A DNA stretch of 64,000 bases, taken from assembly GCA_013204985.1 (NCBI GenBank), contig JABMLG010000007.1, positions 171,458 through 235,457 of the forward strand, written 5' to 3'. Below the pieces are notes generated by a model. It was not told the DNA's origin. It saw only the letters and a list, made by a program, of their open reading frames with translations, and made no database searches. The DNA is from Microbacteriaceae bacterium VKM Ac-2855 (GTDB lineage: Bacteria > Actinomycetota > Actinomycetes > Actinomycetales > Microbacteriaceae). The translations under genes and the position numbers were made by a program. Numbering within the stretch: the first letter of the stretch is position 1; each line of letters starts with the position of its first letter. Positions 60,469 to 64,000 of the stretch are shown here, piece by piece.

Positions 60469-61008
60469 TCACAGGTGCGCGAGCACCGCCGGCAGTGTCG
60501 TGAAGCCCTGCGACGCCAAGAAGTGACCGCCGCCCGGAACCACGGTGACCGGTGCGCCGAGGCGCGCGGCGAACGCATCCGTCAGCTCGATCGGAACGTA
60601 GCCGTCGTCGTCCGAGCGGATCACCTGCACGCGGTCGATCCGGTCGGTGACGGCGGCCAGATCCGCGCCGTCGCCGATGAACGCGTCCAGCTGCGGCAGA
60701 GGCGGCAGCTTGTCGGCGAAGCCCGAGACGAAGACCGCCGCGCCGAGGCGACCGGGCAGCGCGGCGAGGGCGCGGATGCTGGTGAGGCAGCCGAGACTGT
60801 GCGCGACCACGACCGTCTCCTCGTCGATCTCGCCGAATGCCGCCGTCGTCGCCGAATGCCAGGCTGCCGGATCCGGAGCGCTCGAATCGGGCAGGTGCAC
60901 ACGGTGCACCGCGTATCCGCCGGCGCGTGCCTCGCCGGCGAGCCACGGGAACCAGTGCGAGTCGATGCCGGCCGTGAAGCCGTGCACGATCAGGAGGCGG
61001 TGGGTCAC
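60469..61008 (-). CDS. RBBP9/YdeN-like serine hydrolase
   Basis: The 179-residue protein has LLIVHGFTAGIDSHWFPWL, nucleophile VVAHSLGCL and C-terminal VVPGGGHFLASQGF, as in the small RBBP9/YdeN hydrolases. Coupled to the TetR gene by GTGA. Confidence 0.88.
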   Translation of the reverse strand: MTHRLLIVHGFTAGIDSHWFPWLAGEARAGGYAVHRVHLPDSSAPDPAAWHSATTAAFGEIDEETVVVAHSLGCLTSIRALAALPGRLGAAVFVSGFADKLPPLPQLDAFIGDGADLAAVTDRIDRVQVIRSDDDGYVPIELTDAFAARLGAPVTVVPGGGHFLASQGFTTLPAVLAHL

Positions 61009-61637
61009 CCTTCCGGCACCGCCGGCCGTCGTGCCGCGATTCCGGCGACGATCGTGTCGACCGCCCACGCGAACGCCTCGTCGGGCGGGCTCAGGAACGC
61101 GTCGTTCGCCGCGTCCGTGAGCGGGAAGCGCGCGACGTCGATGCGTCGGTGCCGCAGAGCGGCCGCATAGCGTTCCGGCGTCGCCGCGCGATGCTGCTCC
61201 TCGATGACGTGGCCGATCACGAAGGCGTACAGCGTCTGGAACGCCCGGAGCGCGTCCGTCACCGGGAAGCCCGCGCGCGTCAGCACCCGCAGCGGCACCT
61301 CCATCGAGCCGATCGCGTCGTCGTCGGTGAGATACGTGCCCGAGAACAGCTTCGCTCCGTCTCGGTAGCGCAGCAGTACCGAGCGGATGCGGTCGGCCGT
61401 GTCGCGCAGGAACACCTGCCAGTCGGTCTCGGTCGTCTCGCCGACGACCAGCTCGCGCATGATCGCGGTCGCCATCTCGTCGCTCAGAGCCGCCATGTCG
61501 GGCACGTGGTAGTACAGCGCTCCGGCGCGGACGCCGAGGCGCTCCGCGAGGGCGCGCGCGGTGATCGCGGCCGTACCTCCCTCGGCCAGCAGCTCGAACG
61601 CGGCGTCGACGATAGCGGCCCGACTCAGCTTCGCCAT
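61005..61637 (-). CDS. TetR-family regulator with TetR_C domain
   Basis: The 210-residue protein has an HTH (ITARALAERLGVRAGALYYH) and a TetR_C-type ligand domain. AAGGAGG precedes the ATG. It is divergent from an MDR oxidoreductase with two palindromic operators between, so autoregulation and repression of both directions are likely. Confidence 0.92.
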   Translation of the reverse strand: MAKLSRAAIVDAAFELLAEGGTAAITARALAERLGVRAGALYYHVPDMAALSDEMATAIMRELVVGETTETDWQVFLRDTADRIRSVLLRYRDGAKLFSGTYLTDDDAIGSMEVPLRVLTRAGFPVTDALRAFQTLYAFVIGHVIEEQHRAATPERYAAALRHRRIDVARFPLTDAANDAFLSPPDEAFAWAVDTIVAGIAARRPAVPEG

Positions 61638-61654
61638 GCACCCTCCTTGACTTT

Positions 61655-61667
61655 TGAACGACGTTCA
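61655..61667. promoter_or_regulatory. TetR operator 1, TGAACGACGTTCA
   Basis: Inverted repeat TGAACG-A-CGTTCA, 18 bases upstream of the TetR start. Confidence 0.75.
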
Positions 61668-61691
61668 GCCAGTGTAGCCGTGCGTTCACTT

Positions 61692-61704
61692 TGAACGATG
61701 TTCA
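61692..61704. promoter_or_regulatory. TetR operator 2, TTTGAACGATGTTCAAA
   Basis: The core TGAACGATGTTCA extends to a 17-base palindrome TTTGAAC-GAT-GTTCAAA, 16 bases before the oxidoreductase ATG. Centres of the two sites are 37 bases apart. Confidence 0.8.
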
Positions 61705-61720
61705 AATGATTGGAGCCGCC

Positions 61721-62662
61721 ATGAAGGCCGCCGTTGTCACAGATTTCTCCCACAGCCCGAGCTACGCCGACTTCCGCGAACCGGAGGCGCCGGCCGGCTT
61801 CGTGCCGGTGCGGATGCTGGCGGCGGGGGTGCACCGGATCGTCCGCTCCCTGGCGGCCGGGGCCCACTACGGCTCGGGCGACGAGTTGCCGTTCGTGCCG
61901 GGCGTCGACGGCGTCGGCGAGCTCGCCGACGGTACCCGGGTCTACACGGGGGGATCGCCGGATCCGTTCGGCACGCTCGCCGAGCGCACGGTCGTGCCCG
62001 AGGGATTCGCCGTACCGGTGCCCGCCGAACTCGACAGCGCGACCGCGGCCGGCATCGTGAATCCGGCGATGTCGTCGTGGCTTCCGCTCGCCGGCCGTGC
62101 GCAGCTGCGGCCGGGTCAGACGGTGTTGGTGCTCGGCGCGACCGGTGCCTCCGGCTCGCTCGCCGTGCAGATCGCGTTGCACCTGGGTGCCGGCCGGGTG
62201 ATCGCCGCCGGCCGCAACGCCGAAGTGCTGACGGGCCTCGCCGACGACCCGCGCGTCGTGAGCGTGACCGTCGACGAACAGCTGACCGCGAGAATCCGCG
62301 CGGCCGCGCCGGAGGGGATCGACGTGGTGCTCGACTACCTCTGGGGCCCGGTGGCGGAGGCGGCGCTGGAGGCGCTGCGTCGCAACGGCTTGAGCCATAC
62401 CGCCGCGCGCACCAGCTACGTGCAGATCGGAGCCCTCGCGGGTGCACGGGTGGGGCTGGACGCGGCGCTGCTGCGCTCCTCCAACGTCACCGTCTTCGGC
62501 AGCGGAGCGGGATCGATCGAACCCAGGCTGCTGCTCGCGGAGGTGCCGAAGATCCTGGCGCTCGCCGCATCCGGAGGCATCCGCCTCGACGTGCGCGCAG
62601 TGCCGCTCGCGGAGGTGGCGACGCAGTGGGCGTCCACCGACCGGCTCGTCTTCGTGCCCTGA
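61721..62662 (+). CDS. MDR-family zinc-independent oxidoreductase
   Basis: The 313-residue protein has an MDR fold with LVLGATGASGSLAVQIALHL (nucleotide loop) and no zinc ligands. ATG at 61721 has GGAG upstream; an in-frame ATG at 61706 overlaps the operator. Likely induced with an inducer of the TetR protein. A short hairpin (62663-62682) follows. Confidence 0.88.
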   Translation: MKAAVVTDFSHSPSYADFREPEAPAGFVPVRMLAAGVHRIVRSLAAGAHYGSGDELPFVPGVDGVGELADGTRVYTGGSPDPFGTLAERTVVPEGFAVPVPAELDSATAAGIVNPAMSSWLPLAGRAQLRPGQTVLVLGATGASGSLAVQIALHLGAGRVIAAGRNAEVLTGLADDPRVVSVTVDEQLTARIRAAAPEGIDVVLDYLWGPVAEAALEALRRNGLSHTAARTSYVQIGALAGARVGLDAALLRSSNVTVFGSGAGSIEPRLLLAEVPKILALAASGGIRLDVRAVPLAEVATQWASTDRLVFVP

Positions 62663-62765
62663 CTCCCGTACTTCCCCGGGAGTAGGGCCGAACCATCCGC
62701 CTGGCCGACGACCCCACGGCCCGCGTCGACCAGTCTGGAAGCGTCCCCAAACCCGAGGAGCAATC

Positions 62766-63473
62766 GTGCCCGCACCCGTTCTGGCCGCCCGCGACGTCAC
62801 CAAGACGTACGGCCGCGGCAGCAACCGCTTGGACGCCCTCAAGGGCGTCTCGTTCGAGATCGGAGCGGGGGAGTCGCTGGCGATCGTCGGCAAGAGCGGA
62901 TCCGGCAAGTCGACGCTGATGCATCTGCTGGCGCTGCTGGACGAGCCCTCGACCGGCACCATCGAACTGCACGGCCGCGACACCGCCACCCTGCGCGCGA
63001 CCGAGCTGAACCGCACCCGCAACGCGACCTTCGGCTTCGTGTTCCAGCAGTTCTTCCTCACCCCGAACGCGAGCGTGCTCGAGAACGTCACCCTGCCGCT
63101 GATGATCGCGGGTGTGCCGGCGCGCGAGCGCCGAAAGCGGGGGATGGCGGCGCTGGAGCAGTTGCAGCTGGCCGACAAGGCGAAGAACACCGCCACGGCC
63201 CTCAGCGGGGGTCAGAAGCAGCGCGCGGTGATCGCGCGTGCCCTCGTGAACGATCCATCGGTGATCTTCGCGGACGAGCCGACGGGCAACCTCGACACCA
63301 CCACGGGCCGGGTCGTCGAAGACATCCTCTTCGGCCTCCAGCGCGAGCACGGGATCACTCTCGTCGTGGTCACCCACGATCCCGATCTCGCGGCGCGCTG
63401 CGACCGTGAGCTGCACGTCCGCGACGGGCTCGAGGATGTACGCGCCGGCCGCCACGCGGTGGTGACCGCGTGA
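62766..63473 (+). CDS. MacB-like ABC transporter ATP-binding protein
   Basis: The 235-residue ATPase has Walker A VGKSGSGKST, the FGFVFQQFFL Q-loop, signature LSGGQKQRAVIARAL, Walker B VIFADEPTGNLD and H-loop VVTHD of the LolD/MacB family. GAGGAG precedes GTG. Coupled to the permease (GTGA). Confidence 0.93.
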   Translation: MPAPVLAARDVTKTYGRGSNRLDALKGVSFEIGAGESLAIVGKSGSGKSTLMHLLALLDEPSTGTIELHGRDTATLRATELNRTRNATFGFVFQQFFLTPNASVLENVTLPLMIAGVPARERRKRGMAALEQLQLADKAKNTATALSGGQKQRAVIARALVNDPSVIFADEPTGNLDTTTGRVVEDILFGLQREHGITLVVVTHDPDLAARCDRELHVRDGLEDVRAGRHAVVTA

Positions 63474-64000
63474 GCGCCACCACCATGCGGGCCGTCGACA
63501 TCGTCCGCAGTGCGGTCGCGAACACGTTCCGCAGCAGGCTGCGCACCACGCTCACCGTGCTGGCGATCTTCATCGGCGCGTTCACCCTCACCATCACCAG
63601 CGCGATCGGCGCGGGCGTCTCGAACTACATCGACACCCAGGTGGCGGCCGTCGGTGAGAGCGGCATGATCACGGTGACCAAGGCCAGCACCGCGACGTCG
63701 ACCGATGGCGGACCAGCCGAATACGATGCCTCCTCCGCCACGACCACCGCCGTCGGCGGCCCGAACGGAGGCGGAGCCCCCGGGGCCACGGTCTCGGCGC
63801 TGACGGATGCGGACATCGCCACGATCGAGGCCCTGCCCGGTGTCGAGAGCGTCGAGGCGTCGGCTCGGATCAGCCCGCAGTACATCCAGGCGGAGGGCAG
63901 CAAGCAGTTCGTGCTCTCGCTCAACGCCTTCGCCGGCTTCTCGAAGGCCGACCTCGCCGCGGGAGCGCAGCTCTCCGACGCGGCCGATCCGCAGATCCTG
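63470..64000 (+). CDS. MacB/FtsX-like ABC transporter permease (3' partial)
   Basis: The first 177 residues are in the window: a helix (TTLTVLAIFIGAFTLTITSA, about residues 25-44) and the start of the extracytoplasmic MacB_PCD-type domain with a Gly/Thr/Ser-rich insert (about 80-105). It continues past the window edge. Confidence 0.9.
   Translation, partial: MSATTMRAVDIVRSAVANTFRSRLRTTLTVLAIFIGAFTLTITSAIGAGVSNYIDTQVAAVGESGMITVTKASTATSTDGGPAEYDASSATTTAVGGPNGGGAPGATVSALTDADIATIEALPGVESVEASARISPQYIQAEGSKQFVLSLNAFAGFSKADLAAGAQLSDAADPQIL

Overview
The window is high-GC, gene-dense DNA typical of the actinobacterial family Microbacteriaceae, most likely Microbacterium or a close relative. Pointers are the tRNA-Trp/secE/nusG/rplK/rplA block, an Mrp antiporter operon with fused MrpA-MrpB, a DUF5997 + LysR-effector pair, MaoC-like dehydratases next to murB, a LAxTG surface protein, and many genes that look leaderless (a -10 box about 6 nt before ATG/GTG). 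The genus is inferred from overall character, not from a database search. No prophage, insertion sequence or CRISPR array was seen.

Layout. 1-1511: 3' part of a membrane protein carrying an AEPNA repeat, a tiny membrane peptide and a DsbA-like thiol oxidoreductase. 1552-7942 (minus): six-gene Na+/H+ (Mrp) antiporter operon. 8120-11547: TolB-like beta-propeller, aldo/keto reductase, tRNA-Thr, tRNA-Met, DUF817 membrane protein. 11632-15398 (minus): short GlpX phosphatase, a fused anthranilate-synthase-type enzyme behind a Trp-codon attenuator, and an EI24/CysZ-like protein. 15530-20581 (minus): a five-gene export-type cluster (secreted beta/gamma-crystallin-like protein, two lipoproteins, a membrane-fusion protein with a peptidoglycan-binding domain, a MacB-like ABC transporter), divergent from a sortase-anchored surface protein. 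22330-25652: Asp/Glu/hydantoin racemase and NCS1 permease divergent from an XRE-cupin regulator. 26008-28343: APC permease coupled to a universal stress protein. 28555-31380: DUF6907 protein, XRE regulator, two MaoC-like dehydratases, murB. 31514-37695: two two-component systems facing each other, one with divergent PspC-domain envelope proteins. 37725-39460: ABC-2 exporter. 39744-41931: membrane protein and PLP aminotransferase. 42126-45065: tRNA-Trp, secE, nusG, rplK, rplA. 45185-52773: acetyltransferases, phosphate transporter, quinone oxidoreductase, alpha/beta hydrolase with YqaJ nuclease, ROK regulator. 53034-60422: two parallel carbohydrate modules (Gfo/Idh/MocA dehydrogenase plus TIM-barrel isomerase), one beside a ROK regulator and one beside a LacI regulator. 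60469-62662: TetR-hydrolase pair divergent from an MDR oxidoreductase. 62766-64000: MacB-like ABC ATPase and the start of its permease.

Four cross-cutting sequence features stand out. (1) At least 14 genes show NANNNT-N6-start, a leaderless promoter geometry. (2) Long palindromes sharing an outer arm close to TGCGAGGGACCC occur in four unrelated intergenic regions. (3) Three genes end in short tandem repeats that include their own stop codon. (4) The two convergent response regulator genes share similar 3' ends and downstream DNA, making a large inverted repeat.
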